Assembly: GCA_937121175.1 (NCBI GenBank)
Contig: CAKZKD010000005.1
Span: 248,001 to 312,000, forward strand
Length of the DNA: 64,000 bases
Reading direction: 5' to 3'
DNA from: an uncultured Flavobacteriales bacterium
Lineage (GTDB): Bacteria; Bacteroidota; Bacteroidia; Flavobacteriales_G; Salibacteraceae
Shown: positions 51,503 to 60,678 of the stretch, piece after piece
How positions within the stretch are numbered: position 1 is the first letter of the stretch
Layout: every line of letters starts with the position of its first letter
Notes under the pieces: model-generated
The model's input: only the letters and a program-made list of their open reading frames with translations
Database searches by the model: none
Told to the model about the DNA's origin: nothing
Program-made: the position numbers and the translations under genes

Positions 51503-54366
51503 TGAAAACCCTTTTTACATCTATTTTCATTAGTCTCTTTACGCTTATTACGGTAGGTCAAGAAACGGCAACCCTAAAAGGGCAACTAATTGATGAAGAA
51601 ACGGGTACACCGTTAATCGGTGCCACTGTTGTAATTGTTGGAACTTATAACGGAGTTTCTTGCGATATTGACGGTAATTACATAATCAAAGACATTAAAC
51701 CAGGAGACTATTCTATTAAGTTTTCCTATATCGGATATACCGATAAAGTATATAATGGAATAACATTGAAAGCCGGTGACACCAAAGTCATTAACTCTAA
51801 ACTTTCACTTCGATCTACGGTAATGAACGAAGTTGTTATAGTGGGTGACAAAAACCTAATTAACTTAGAAGATGCCGCATCCGAGGTCAATATTTCATCA
51901 GAGGATATTGAGCAAATGGCGGTGCGTAACGTTCAAGAAATTGTGAACATGCAAGCCGGAGTTAACCAAACTATGGACGGCATAAATATTCGAGGAGGTA
52001 GAAATTACGAGACTCAGTATCTCATTGATGGAATTAGCGCTCAAGACCCTCTTTCAGGAACTGGTTTTGGTGTTGATGTTCAAAGCTCTTCGGTAAGTGA
52101 TGTTTCTTTAATTACAGGTGGTGCCGGTGCTGAATTTGGTGGAGGTGCAGCAGGTGTTATTTCAACAAAAATTAAGGAAGGAGGCGAAAAATTTGAAATC
52201 GCTGGAAGTTGGCAACGAGATAACCTTGGGGATTGGTCAATTGGCAATGCAAATAACCCATTAGTTCAAAGTAGAATAAATGACGGTACAGCGTGGAATA
52301 CCGACATAGTGGATATTGCCATGGGAGGCTCTGTCCCTTTCACGAAAAAGAAACTTCGTTTTTTCACAAGTGCTAACATGTTTTTGAGTGACGATTATTA
52401 CCGTGTACAAGCAGATCAATTACACAGTTCTCTTTTCCTTGAAAACGATTCCCTTTTTGCACCAAGGCAAAACAATAAATTCTCAAATACGATTAAATTG
52501 AGTTATGAGTTTAAGCCAGGAACTAAAATTACGCTCACCAACCAACACAGTATTGCGGTTAACCAGAATTCGAGAAGTTTGCAAATAGTAGGATTCGATG
52601 CAATTGTCGCGCCGGGCCTGCAGTACAAATTTTCGCAAGTACCGGACAATGCAAATACCTACACACACCGCTCTAACTTAACGATTTTAAATTTCCAGCA
52701 TTACATAAATAACAACTGGAATATTAAAGTTTCTGCGGGTAGATTATTTACAGGGCTAAGAGCAGATGCGAACGGACGCCCGTTTAGAGAGCCAACAGTT
52801 GACCAAATTTATGACCCGCAATCTATTGTTACAAACCCGCTTCAAACATTCTTACCCGATTCGCCAGCAGTTTATATTCTTCCAGGCGACGGATTTGTAA
52901 ATAATGATGGAATTGCGACTCGCTGGCACGATCATTATGCCCAAGAATATACCGGAAGGGTCAGTTTAAGTTATTTTCCAAAAAACAAACATCATGAATT
53001 CAAATTTGGCTGGGAACATAAAGAAAAAGAATACCAATGGGCCGATGTGGATAGACCATGGGTAGGTGCTCCTATTCAAATCAACGATACCCTAAGTACT
53101 CCTTCTGTTTCTGTGGGAAGCTCTTCAGAAATTTGGCTGGCCAACCCTACCGAAGGCGGTTTCTTTGCGCAAAATAAAATAAGCTACAAAGGAATTTCGG
53201 CAACATTAGGTATGCGATTCAACTATTGGGCTTATGGAAAACAACTCGACGCAGCTGTCCTTAACCCAGAAGTACCACTAACTGAATCATCGAGAGAGGA
53301 ATACGAAGAAGTAAACACACGATTATTCGGAAAACAATTTCAATTCAGACTATTGCCTAAAGTAAATGTGTCGTTTCCTGTAACTGATAATAACGTCTTG
53401 TATTTCAATTATGGCCACGCGATGCAAATGCCACATCCTCGATTTATTTATGCAGGACTCGACCCCGATTACCTAGATAGATCACAATTGGCTACGGTAG
53501 GAAACCCTGTTATTCGACCGGAAAGCACGGTGAGTTATGAAATTGGTGTAAAATCTCAAATCACTAAAGATTTGGGAGTAACCGTTGCAGCTTACAATAA
53601 TGACAAGTACGACTACATAGTTTCGGCAAGAGCATCAGTGCCCGACCAGGGTGGTAAACTGGTAGATCGACTTATTTATTTTAATCAAGATTATGCCCGA
53701 ATAGTAGGTGTTGAACTAAGCGTTACTCAGCGTATCGCTAAGTATTTTAGGATTTTCTTCAATGGTTCGTTCCAGTCTGCTCGAGGAAAATCGAATACGG
53801 CCCGCGAAAGCGAGCTACAAATTATTGAGCAAGGTTTTGTAGATAACACGAAGGAACAACCATTGGCATGGGATCGTCCTTGGGATTTTAAATCGGGAGT
53901 GATTTTTTATTCAGATACGACTATGAGAATTCCTAAGGCCTTTAATAGAGTTCGTGTTTTTCTTGGAATGAATTACAAATCAGGATTCCGATATACGCCA
54001 GTTGAACAAGCTGGGGTTAACGAATTTGGAAGACCACTTTACCAATCTGTAAATAATAGACCAAATTCCGAATTGGCAAAAGCTTGGTTTTGGGCAGATT
54101 TAAAAATCACCAAAGACTTTGCTTTAGGTAAAAACAAAGATCAAGCGCTATCCTTAACTTTTGAAGTTAGAAACTTGTTCAATAACTTAAACGCGCAAAT
54201 CGTTAATCCAGTAACTGGCAATGGATATGTAGACGGAGATGAAGTTCCTGAAACGTGGAGAGACCCTAAATACATAGAGCCGCAAGCGAGTGGAACACCT
54301 CCAAATAACCCTGCAAGATGGAGACCTCCTACACAAATCTTATACGGATTAGCATTTAGATTTTAA
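51502..54366 (+). CDS. TonB-dependent receptor with N-terminal carboxypeptidase-like domain
   Basis: 954 residues. Signal peptide (FISLFTLITVGQ), a carboxypeptidase-regulatory-like domain (TLKGQLIDEETGTPLIGATV ... DIKPGDYSIKFSYIGYTD), a plug with IEQMAVRNVQEIVNMQAGVN, INIRGGRNYETQYLIDGI and a 22-strand-type barrel ending LYGLAFRF with the usual terminal Phe. No SusD partner is next to it, so it is not a typical SusCD pair; the lipoprotein encoded just before may take the binding-protein place. It should import a substrate using TonB energy. The ligand is unknown. Confidence 0.9.
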   Translation: MKTLFTSIFISLFTLITVGQETATLKGQLIDEETGTPLIGATVVIVGTYNGVSCDIDGNYIIKDIKPGDYSIKFSYIGYTDKVYNGITLKAGDTKVINSKLSLRSTVMNEVVIVGDKNLINLEDAASEVNISSEDIEQMAVRNVQEIVNMQAGVNQTMDGINIRGGRNYETQYLIDGISAQDPLSGTGFGVDVQSSSVSDVSLITGGAGAEFGGGAAGVISTKIKEGGEKFEIAGSWQRDNLGDWSIGNANNPLVQSRINDGTAWNTDIVDIAMGGSVPFTKKKLRFFTSANMFLSDDYYRVQADQLHSSLFLENDSLFAPRQNNKFSNTIKLSYEFKPGTKITLTNQHSIAVNQNSRSLQIVGFDAIVAPGLQYKFSQVPDNANTYTHRSNLTILNFQHYINNNWNIKVSAGRLFTGLRADANGRPFREPTVDQIYDPQSIVTNPLQTFLPDSPAVYILPGDGFVNNDGIATRWHDHYAQEYTGRVSLSYFPKNKHHEFKFGWEHKEKEYQWADVDRPWVGAPIQINDTLSTPSVSVGSSSEIWLANPTEGGFFAQNKISYKGISATLGMRFNYWAYGKQLDAAVLNPEVPLTESSREEYEEVNTRLFGKQFQFRLLPKVNVSFPVTDNNVLYFNYGHAMQMPHPRFIYAGLDPDYLDRSQLATVGNPVIRPESTVSYEIGVKSQITKDLGVTVAAYNNDKYDYIVSARASVPDQGGKLVDRLIYFNQDYARIVGVELSVTQRIAKYFRIFFNGSFQSARGKSNTARESELQIIEQGFVDNTKEQPLAWDRPWDFKSGVIFYSDTTMRIPKAFNRVRVFLGMNYKSGFRYTPVEQAGVNEFGRPLYQSVNNRPNSELAKAWFWADLKITKDFALGKNKDQALSLTFEVRNLFNNLNAQIVNPVTGNGYVDGDEVPETWRDPKYIEPQASGTPPNNPARWRPPTQILYGLAFRF

Positions 54367-54367
54367 C

Positions 54368-55390
54368 ATGAAAGCTGTTCTACATATCGTGTCTATGTTG
54401 CTGATTTCGCAGAGCATTTTTGCGCAAATTCTGCCTAATTTAGGAGGGCAACGTACCGGAAGTTCGGCACTTACGTTCTTAAAAAACGATGGTAGTCCTC
54501 GTTCCTTAGGAATGGCGAGTGCGAATCTCACCTTAAAAGGTGACGCAACCACCGCATTTACCAACGTGGCTAATATATCAAGTGTTGAATCTTTTTCGAT
54601 GGGCATTTCAAATTACTTCATAGGAGCTGGGATTAACCAGTCCTTTTTGTCAGCTGTATTGCCAATAACAGACAAAAACTCAACATTTGCACTTACAGTT
54701 AATAGTCTTTCATCAGGTAAACAAGAAGTAAGAACGGAGTTTCAACCCAAAGGAACTGGTGAGTTTTTCTATGCCGCCAATACTGCCGTCGGGTTGGGTT
54801 ATGCACTAAAACTTTCAGACCAATTCTCATTTGGTTTAAAACTGAAATACATCAATGAACGTTTGGCTCAATATCAAAACCACTCAATGGCAGTTGATTT
54901 GGGGTTTATCTACAACACAGACGTTAAGGAATTGAGCTTTGCAGTTGGAGTGACTAATTTCGGAGGTAACTCGTCGTTAAATGGCGATTTCCAAGAAATA
55001 AAATTCAACCAAAACCAAACACCAACTCCAGAAGAGTTCTCTATTCCTACTGAATTCAAATTAGGTGTAAGCGTAGTTCCTTACGATAAGGACAATCATA
55101 AAATATTAACTGCGGTACAATTAAACCATCCAAATGACAACAGCGAGAACATTAGAATCGGTGCTGAGTATAGTTATCGCGATTTAATTTTCGGGCGAAT
55201 TGGTGCAATGCTTGGACGAAAAAATCACCGTATTCCAACTTTTGGGGCCGGATTAAAAATGGTGGTCAAAAACCACCCAGTCAAATTTAATTATGCCTTT
55301 CTTCCCACATCTTTTATGGGTTTACAGCATTCTATTGGCATAAATTTCCGCTTTTATAAAGTAGAAGAAAGAAAAATTGAAGGTGAATAA
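54368..55390 (+). CDS. PorV/PorQ-family outer-membrane barrel
   Basis: 340 residues. Signal peptide (VSMLLISQSIFAQ), then the family start SSALTFLKNDGSPRSLGMASANLTLKGDATTAFTNVANIS and barrel strands through GINFRFYKVEE. This resembles the PorV/PorQ (UPF0164) family and is a separate gene from porV at the left edge. PorV and PorQ carry or hold T9SS cargo and sorting machinery at the outer membrane. In this run it could be a dedicated acceptor for the secreted proteins encoded upstream. It starts 1 base after the receptor stop. Confidence 0.82.
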   Translation: MKAVLHIVSMLLISQSIFAQILPNLGGQRTGSSALTFLKNDGSPRSLGMASANLTLKGDATTAFTNVANISSVESFSMGISNYFIGAGINQSFLSAVLPITDKNSTFALTVNSLSSGKQEVRTEFQPKGTGEFFYAANTAVGLGYALKLSDQFSFGLKLKYINERLAQYQNHSMAVDLGFIYNTDVKELSFAVGVTNFGGNSSLNGDFQEIKFNQNQTPTPEEFSIPTEFKLGVSVVPYDKDNHKILTAVQLNHPNDNSENIRIGAEYSYRDLIFGRIGAMLGRKNHRIPTFGAGLKMVVKNHPVKFNYAFLPTSFMGLQHSIGINFRFYKVEERKIEGE

Positions 55391-56612
55391 TACGAAGCGT
55401 TTCATAGTAACTATTCTTGGCGCCCTATTTATTGTTGGGTGCAACGGCTTTTTTGGTAAAAAATCAGACCTTAGTTTTATCGATAAACCTGTTTACCAAG
55501 ATCGCGAAGTAGCGTATGTGCCTATTCAACCTGTACTCGACAATTTTGTAAAGCCAAGCCAAGTTTTGGCAGGTTTTGACGAACTAATTTATGTAGTTGA
55601 CCAAGGTAGTAGCGAAATAATTTCGTTCGACATTTCGGGACGAGAATTAGGAAGACTGCGCGTACCCGGTTTATACAGCATAGCAATGGATCGAGCTTTT
55701 GATATTCTTGCTATAGGAACATTCGATACTACGTTTAATGATTTTCCTTTGACATTGAATTGCATATATAGAATAAACCAAAAGAACGGAACACTATACG
55801 GATTACAATATGCGAGCTTAAAACCAGCATTAATTCATCCCTTATACAACAAAACTAAATCTGCAACAAGATCGGATCAAGAAGTACAATTTCTAAATAT
55901 TGCATGTCTGGGAGACAATACCTACTATGTAACAAGACAAGGACCTAATAAAACGGTTAATGGCTTTGGCTGTAATGCAAACGATCCAAGTCGCGATGTG
56001 ATTTTACAAATCAGACCAGATTTGGAAACTGGAGAACAAGATAAATTTGTTTCGCCGATAAGTATAACTACAGCCCAAGGTTCAAATCCGTGTTATTGGA
56101 CTTACCCGCAAAGCATTACTTCTTTAGTACAACCACCACAAGCACCCGACATTAGTTCAAGTAGAGATTTCATTTACACAAGTATCGACCCCGATTTGTC
56201 TTTAAAAGTGCAATATATTGAATACGTAGAAGACCAAGATGGTGTTCAGTATCTACAAAAATTATTGCCTACCGACGATACATCGAAAGCGGATGGGTTT
56301 TTATATGAAGCGGGAAAATTTAAAAAACCAATGGGAGTAACCATTGCTGGAGACAGAACGAATTACATTTTTGTTGTTGATGCCGAAAGTGATTCTCTGT
56401 TTCAGTTCAATGCCGAAGGGTTTGAAGGAGCGAATCCACCTCCATTCTCAACAAGTAAAAAACAAGTAACGGCTTCCTTTGGAGGAAGAGGAATTGGGCT
56501 AACTCAGTTTAATAACCCTACAAGTGTAGCCTATTATGACAATATTGTTTACGTGGCCGACCAAGGCAATAGTCGAGTGCTTCGGTTTAAGCTGACAACC
56601 GACTTCGACTAA
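55377..56612 (+). CDS. Beta-propeller (NHL-like) lipoprotein
   Basis: 411 residues with a lipoprotein signal (RFIVTILGALFIVGCNG) and a propeller-like repeat pattern: DELIYVVDQGSSEIISFDISGRELGRL near the start, KKPMGVTIAGDRTNYIFVVDAESDSLFQFN and FNNPTSVAYYDNIVYVADQGNSRVLRF at the end. Such propellers bind ligands or partner proteins at the surface. The start is TTG at 55377 or GTG at 55383; both overlap the PorV-like gene (14 or 8 bases). It is the last gene of the run and overlaps the convergent hydrolase by 4 bases. Confidence 0.8.
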   Translation: MKVNNTKRFIVTILGALFIVGCNGFFGKKSDLSFIDKPVYQDREVAYVPIQPVLDNFVKPSQVLAGFDELIYVVDQGSSEIISFDISGRELGRLRVPGLYSIAMDRAFDILAIGTFDTTFNDFPLTLNCIYRINQKNGTLYGLQYASLKPALIHPLYNKTKSATRSDQEVQFLNIACLGDNTYYVTRQGPNKTVNGFGCNANDPSRDVILQIRPDLETGEQDKFVSPISITTAQGSNPCYWTYPQSITSLVQPPQAPDISSSRDFIYTSIDPDLSLKVQYIEYVEDQDGVQYLQKLLPTDDTSKADGFLYEAGKFKKPMGVTIAGDRTNYIFVVDAESDSLFQFNAEGFEGANPPPFSTSKKQVTASFGGRGIGLTQFNNPTSVAYYDNIVYVADQGNSRVLRFKLTTDFD

Positions 56613-57370
56613 TCGAGTAAAAACGCCAACGTTCTCTCTAAAAATTCTTTCGGATTTTCGGCATGCAACCAATGACCAGCCCCTTCAATTGTTTCCAATT
56701 CTGCTTGAGGAAAAGCAAGCTTAATATCCTCGTAATCATTGTCGGTAACATAGTTTGAGTTTGAACCTCGAATAAAAATCGTCTCGCCAAAATACTGAGC
56801 ATCCAAGGTAGCTTCTCCTATTAATTCAATGTTTTTTTCGATTGCATCTAGATTAAATCTAAGCCCAAGCTTACCTTTTTCTTGCCAATACATACTTTTC
56901 ATCAAAAACTGTCGAACACCTACCTCCTCTATATATTCGGATAAAACTTTATCAGCCTCTCCTCTGCTCTTTAACGACGAAAAATCCAATGCTTTTAGAC
57001 CTGCAATGATTTGCTGATGATGAACAGGGTATTCTTTTGGAGCAATATCGGCAACAATCAAATTCTTCAATATGTCTGGATAATTCTGAGCGAATTTCAT
57101 GGCTGTTTTTCCGCCCATTGAATGACCCAAAAGTGACACAACGTCAAATCCCAACTCCTCAATAAGTTGAGCAACATCTTCCATCATCACCTGATAGTTA
57201 AACTCTTCAGAATGCTCTGAGTGTCCATGATTTCTTGCATCAACTATAATTGTATCGAAATGTTTTGCGTATTCTTTTGCTGGTCCTTGCCAGTTGTCAA
57301 GCATACCCATTAAACCGTGCAAAATAATCAGCGGTTCTCCCTCTCCAAAGCGCTTGTAGTTTAATTTCAT
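56609..57370 (-). CDS. Alpha/beta hydrolase (YbfF-like esterase)
   Basis: 253 residues. The oxyanion region LIILHGLMGMLDNW, the DARNHGHSEHSEE segment, the nucleophile Ser in LLGHSMGGKTAM and the catalytic His in EGAGHWLHAENP match small esterases such as YbfF; the acid is probably the Asp in the VTDNDYED region or nearby. The substrate is likely a short-chain ester or acyl-CoA but is not known. Its start overlaps the pdxJ stop by 4 bases (ATGA), so the two are coupled. Confidence 0.85.
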   Translation of the reverse strand: MKLNYKRFGEGEPLIILHGLMGMLDNWQGPAKEYAKHFDTIIVDARNHGHSEHSEEFNYQVMMEDVAQLIEELGFDVVSLLGHSMGGKTAMKFAQNYPDILKNLIVADIAPKEYPVHHQQIIAGLKALDFSSLKSRGEADKVLSEYIEEVGVRQFLMKSMYWQEKGKLGLRFNLDAIEKNIELIGEATLDAQYFGETIFIRGSNSNYVTDNDYEDIKLAFPQAELETIEGAGHWLHAENPKEFLERTLAFLLD

Positions 57371-58086
57371 AACGATTGTAACTCTCTTTTATATAGGTTC
57401 ACCACATTTTCTAAACCAAAATACAACGCATCACTTACCAGTGCATGTCCAATAGAAACCTCTAACAAACCGGGAATATTTTCGGCAAAAACCTTCAAAT
57501 TTTGTAAATCCAAATCATGACCAGCATTAATTCCTAATCCAAGTTCGTTACAAATTTCAGCAACTTCAGCATAAGGCTTTACTGCAGCTTCTTTATCTTT
57601 ACTAAAACCACTCGCATAAGCTTCTGTATATAGCTCGATACGATCCGTTCCGATTTCTTTAGCAGGTAAAAAGTACTTTTCATCAGGGTCAATGAATATT
57701 GAAGTCCGAATTCCTTTTTCCTTCAATCCTCCTACTACGTCAGTAAGTAATTGCTTTTGATTTATGGTATCCCAACCAGCATTTGAAGTAAGTACATCTG
57801 GTCCATCGGGAACTAAGGTTACTTGAGTCGGTTTTATGCTGCCCACCAACTCCAAAAAAGCGGTGTTCGGATATCCTTCAATGTTAAATTCTGTAGTATA
57901 AATTTTATTTATTTCATAGGCATCGGTATACCTAATATGTCGTTCATCTGGTCTTGGGTGAATGGTAATCCCCTCAGCACCAAACTTTTCTATAGATTTT
58001 ACTGCATGAACCAAATTTGGAACACCTCCACCACGGGCATTTCTAATGGTTGCAATTTTGTTTACATTCACACTTAGTTTACACAT
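57367..58086 (-). CDS. pdxJ: Pyridoxine 5'-phosphate synthase PdxJ
   Basis: 239 residues. Family marks: LSVNVNKIATIRNARGG at the start, GAEGITIHPRPDERHIR, VTLVPD, SIFIDPD, RIELYTEAYA, GINAGHDL and EVSIGHALVSDALYFGL. It condenses 1-deoxyxylulose-5-phosphate with 3-amino-2-oxopropyl phosphate to make vitamin B6. An in-frame extension to 58158 exists, but a perfect -7 box lies inside it and the family begins at MCKLSVNVN, so I use 58086. Confidence 0.95.
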   Translation of the reverse strand: MCKLSVNVNKIATIRNARGGGVPNLVHAVKSIEKFGAEGITIHPRPDERHIRYTDAYEINKIYTTEFNIEGYPNTAFLELVGSIKPTQVTLVPDGPDVLTSNAGWDTINQKQLLTDVVGGLKEKGIRTSIFIDPDEKYFLPAKEIGTDRIELYTEAYASGFSKDKEAAVKPYAEVAEICNELGLGINAGHDLDLQNLKVFAENIPGLLEVSIGHALVSDALYFGLENVVNLYKRELQSL

Positions 58087-58118
58087 ATATCCATAGATTT
58101 GGTAATACAATAAAGCAC

Positions 58119-58126
58119 CAAAATTA
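58119..58126 (-). promoter_or_regulatory. -7 promoter box for pdxJ
   Basis: Minus-strand TAATTTTG, a perfect match, 32 bases before the pdxJ ATG and 22 bases from the start of the divergent CBS gene. Confidence 0.55.
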
Positions 58127-58148
58127 GACGAACAATTAAGGCAGACGA

Positions 58149-58811
58149 ATGCTAGCAAGTGAAATTGTCATAACAGAAATTCCGTCACTCACCGTGTCTG
58201 ATAGTATTGCTCAGGCTATTGAATGGATGGACGAATTTAAAGTCACACAACTTGCAGTAGTTGATGATTACAAGTTTCTTGGAATAATTAACGAAAACTA
58301 TTTATTAAACATCGACGACCCCGTTGACCGAGTAGCTGATCACGTCCAATTTCTTCAAAAAATTCATGCTTACGAAAACGAACATGTTTTTGAAATTGTG
58401 AAAAAAGTCCAACAAAACCAATTAAGTTTAGTTCCAATACTTTCCGACCAAGATCTTTTTGTAGGTACAATCACGGTGTTTAATCTTATGGAAGTAATTG
58501 CAGAAATGCCAGTTGTAAAAAACCCAGGTGGAATTATTGTTATGGATATGAATTCCATTGATTATAGCCTTTCCGAAATTTCTAGAATTGTTGAAAGTAA
58601 TGATGCGAAAGTGTTGGGTTGTTTTATTTCAAGAGCACATGAGAATAACACCATTGAACTCACCATAAAAATCAATAAAATGAATGTGCAAGATGTTATA
58701 CAAACATTCGAGCGTTTCGGTTACGAAATAACTGCCAGTTATGACCATAGTAGCAACAACGAAGACATGGAAGACCGTTATAACAATCTAATGAATTACC
58801 TAAACATGTAA
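58149..58811 (+). CDS. CBS-domain protein with ACT-like C-terminal half
   Basis: 220 residues. Two CBS motifs: LTVSDSIAQAIEWMDEFKVTQLAVVDDYKFLGII and VFEIVKKVQQNQLSLVPILSDQDLFVGTIT. The C-terminal part (GGIIVMDMNSIDYSLSEISRIVESNDAKVLG) has the beta-alpha pattern of an ACT domain. CBS pairs bind adenine nucleotides in many regulators, so it may sense AMP, ATP or NAD. It is two bases ahead of nadK, which is consistent with a regulatory link to NAD(P) metabolism. It is divergent from pdxJ. Confidence 0.85.
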   Translation: MLASEIVITEIPSLTVSDSIAQAIEWMDEFKVTQLAVVDDYKFLGIINENYLLNIDDPVDRVADHVQFLQKIHAYENEHVFEIVKKVQQNQLSLVPILSDQDLFVGTITVFNLMEVIAEMPVVKNPGGIIVMDMNSIDYSLSEISRIVESNDAKVLGCFISRAHENNTIELTIKINKMNVQDVIQTFERFGYEITASYDHSSNNEDMEDRYNNLMNYLNM

Positions 58812-58813
58812 TC

Positions 58814-59695
58814 GTGAAAAGAGTAGCAATTTTTGGTCGATTTTTCAAGGAAGAATACACTCCCAAAATTCAAGTTCTTTTCTCCTTACTTGCGGATAAA
58901 CACTTTGAAATTACTTTGTTTGAGCCGTTTTACGGCTATTTAATAGATAAAATTGACCTACCAGAAAGTTTCGATTCTTTTAATGAAGGGTCTGAATTAA
59001 CTGGTAAAGTTGATTTACTAATAAGCATAGGTGGGGACGGAACTATTTTAGAATCTGCAACTTTGGTTAGAGGATTAGATATTCCAATTTTGGGAGTAAA
59101 CACGGGAAGATTAGGGTTTCTTTCAACTGTGGTTCTTGCCGAATTTCCATTGGTTCTTAATCAAATCCTTGAAGGCAAATTTTCCATAGAAAATAGAAGT
59201 ACACTCGAGCTTACTACTGAAGAAAAATTATTCGAAGACAAAAATTTTGCACTAAATGAACTGGTTGTGCACAAAAAGGATACTTCGAGTATGATAGGGA
59301 TTCATGTCTATATTGATGATGAGTTGTTAAATACATACTGGGCCGATGGCCTCATTATTAGCACTCCAACAGGTTCAACCGCATATTCCTTAAGTTGCGG
59401 AGGTCCTATGCTTTTTCCTAAAGCCGAAAATTTTGTTATCACTCCGGTTGCGCCTCACAACCTAAACTCACGCCCCATAGTCATACCCAACGATAGACAA
59501 GTAAAACTGAAAGTCGAAGGACGAAGTAAAAATTTTTTAGTGTCATTAGACTCCAGAATGGAAACAATGAACGCAACAACAGTTTTAAAGTTAAACAAGG
59601 GGGAATTCAATATCCCATTGCTTAAAATCTCCGATCAAACTTTTATTAAAACTATTAGACAAAAACTGCATTGGGGCTTAGATCATCGAAATTAA
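58814..59695 (+). CDS. nadK: NAD kinase NadK
   Basis: 293 residues. Diagnostic GGDGT in LLISIGGDGTILESATLV, then LGVNTGRLGFLSTV, NELVVHKKD, the DGLIISTPTGSTAYSLSCGGP motif and ITPVAPHNLNSRP. It phosphorylates NAD to NADP. The start is GTG at 58814, two bases after the CBS gene stop. Confidence 0.96.
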   Translation: MKRVAIFGRFFKEEYTPKIQVLFSLLADKHFEITLFEPFYGYLIDKIDLPESFDSFNEGSELTGKVDLLISIGGDGTILESATLVRGLDIPILGVNTGRLGFLSTVVLAEFPLVLNQILEGKFSIENRSTLELTTEEKLFEDKNFALNELVVHKKDTSSMIGIHVYIDDELLNTYWADGLIISTPTGSTAYSLSCGGPMLFPKAENFVITPVAPHNLNSRPIVIPNDRQVKLKVEGRSKNFLVSLDSRMETMNATTVLKLNKGEFNIPLLKISDQTFIKTIRQKLHWGLDHRN

Positions 59696-59747
59696 TCGCC
59701 ACTTTTCTACAATTGTAAATTTAATACCGAAACACTACTCGATTTTT

Positions 59748-59755
59748 TATATTTG
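59748..59755 (+). promoter_or_regulatory. -7 promoter box for the DUF6089 genes
   Basis: TATATTTG, a perfect match, 19 bases before the TTG start at 59775. Confidence 0.55.
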
Positions 59756-59774
59756 CAGCATATAACACGACGCC

Positions 59775-60668
59775 TTGAAGAAGCTATTTTCAGTCTTTGT
59801 ACTACTATTAACACTATCCTCCGTTTTTGGGCAACGTTGGAAAGCCTACAGGCAAGAAGTAAGTGGCGCCTTAGGTACCAGTTTTTTCCTGGGCGATGTC
59901 GGTGGGTCAGCCGATAAACCAACTAATTCAATCCGTGATATAAATTTTAAAGCAACTCGGTTTACAGGTAGCGGGGCATACAACTATTTTTTGCGACAAG
60001 ATATGTCTGTAGTTGGTTCTTTTACTTACGCAATGCTTACTGCTAAGGATGAATTTTCAGCTAATGAAGCGAGAAGAAATAGGAATTTCGACATAAGAAC
60101 CCATCTCTTTGAGGTTGGTGCTCAGTATAGATACTATTTTATCAAAGACAAATTTGGTCATGTCTTTAAACTTCGAGGAGCAAGTTCAATGTTCTTTTCT
60201 CATATTTCTGCTTACGCCGGAATAGGAGTAGCTGGTTTCTATTTTAACCCGAAAGGGCGATATTCCGACGGTAAGTTTTATGCGCTACAGCCTTTAGGCA
60301 CGGAAGGTCAAGGCCTTCCTGGTGGCCCTGACAAATACCGTAGAATCGGTCTAGCAATCCCACTTTCAATTGGTGCTAAATATTCCTTAGGAAAACGGCT
60401 AGGTATAGGTGCAGAATTTTGTTTTAGAAAAACATTTACAGATTATCTTGATGATGTAAGTACGGTTTATTATGATAACGCGGAAATAATTAAGGCAAAC
60501 GGAGATAAGGCAGGATTTCTTGCTGACCCTAACGATGGAACAAATCCGAATTGGACTAACCCGGGTGAAAGGAGAGGTGGTGAAGGTCAAAAAGACTTTT
60601 ATGGTACTTTTTTAATTTCTGTAAATTATAAGCTTCTTAAAGGAAAGTCGTTTAAGCCTCGATTCTAA
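59775..60668 (+). CDS. DUF6089-family outer-membrane protein (first copy)
   Basis: 297 residues, TTG start. Signal peptide (KLFSVFVLLLTLSSVFGQ), then GALGTSFFLGDVGG, SFTYAMLTAKD, a barrel pattern and the shared motif FCFRKTFTDYLDDVSTVYYD. It is a predicted small outer-membrane beta-barrel, of unknown function, a common neighbour of uppS and bamA in Bacteroidota. The next gene is a clear paralogue in tandem. Confidence 0.82.
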   Translation: MKKLFSVFVLLLTLSSVFGQRWKAYRQEVSGALGTSFFLGDVGGSADKPTNSIRDINFKATRFTGSGAYNYFLRQDMSVVGSFTYAMLTAKDEFSANEARRNRNFDIRTHLFEVGAQYRYYFIKDKFGHVFKLRGASSMFFSHISAYAGIGVAGFYFNPKGRYSDGKFYALQPLGTEGQGLPGGPDKYRRIGLAIPLSIGAKYSLGKRLGIGAEFCFRKTFTDYLDDVSTVYYDNAEIIKANGDKAGFLADPNDGTNPNWTNPGERRGGEGQKDFYGTFLISVNYKLLKGKSFKPRF

Positions 60669-60678
60669 AATTCGAGAC

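Noticed and set aside
51502-54366. SusC/SusD polysaccharide-utilisation locus
   Set aside because: There is a TonB receptor with a carboxypeptidase-like domain, but no SusD and no glycoside hydrolases nearby.
44473-56612. Recently acquired genomic island
   Set aside because: Base composition looks like the rest of the window, and no tRNA, integrase, transposase or flanking repeats are seen.
58087-58158. N-terminal extension of PdxJ
   Set aside because: The family begins at the ATG at 58086, and the extension contains a perfect -7 box.
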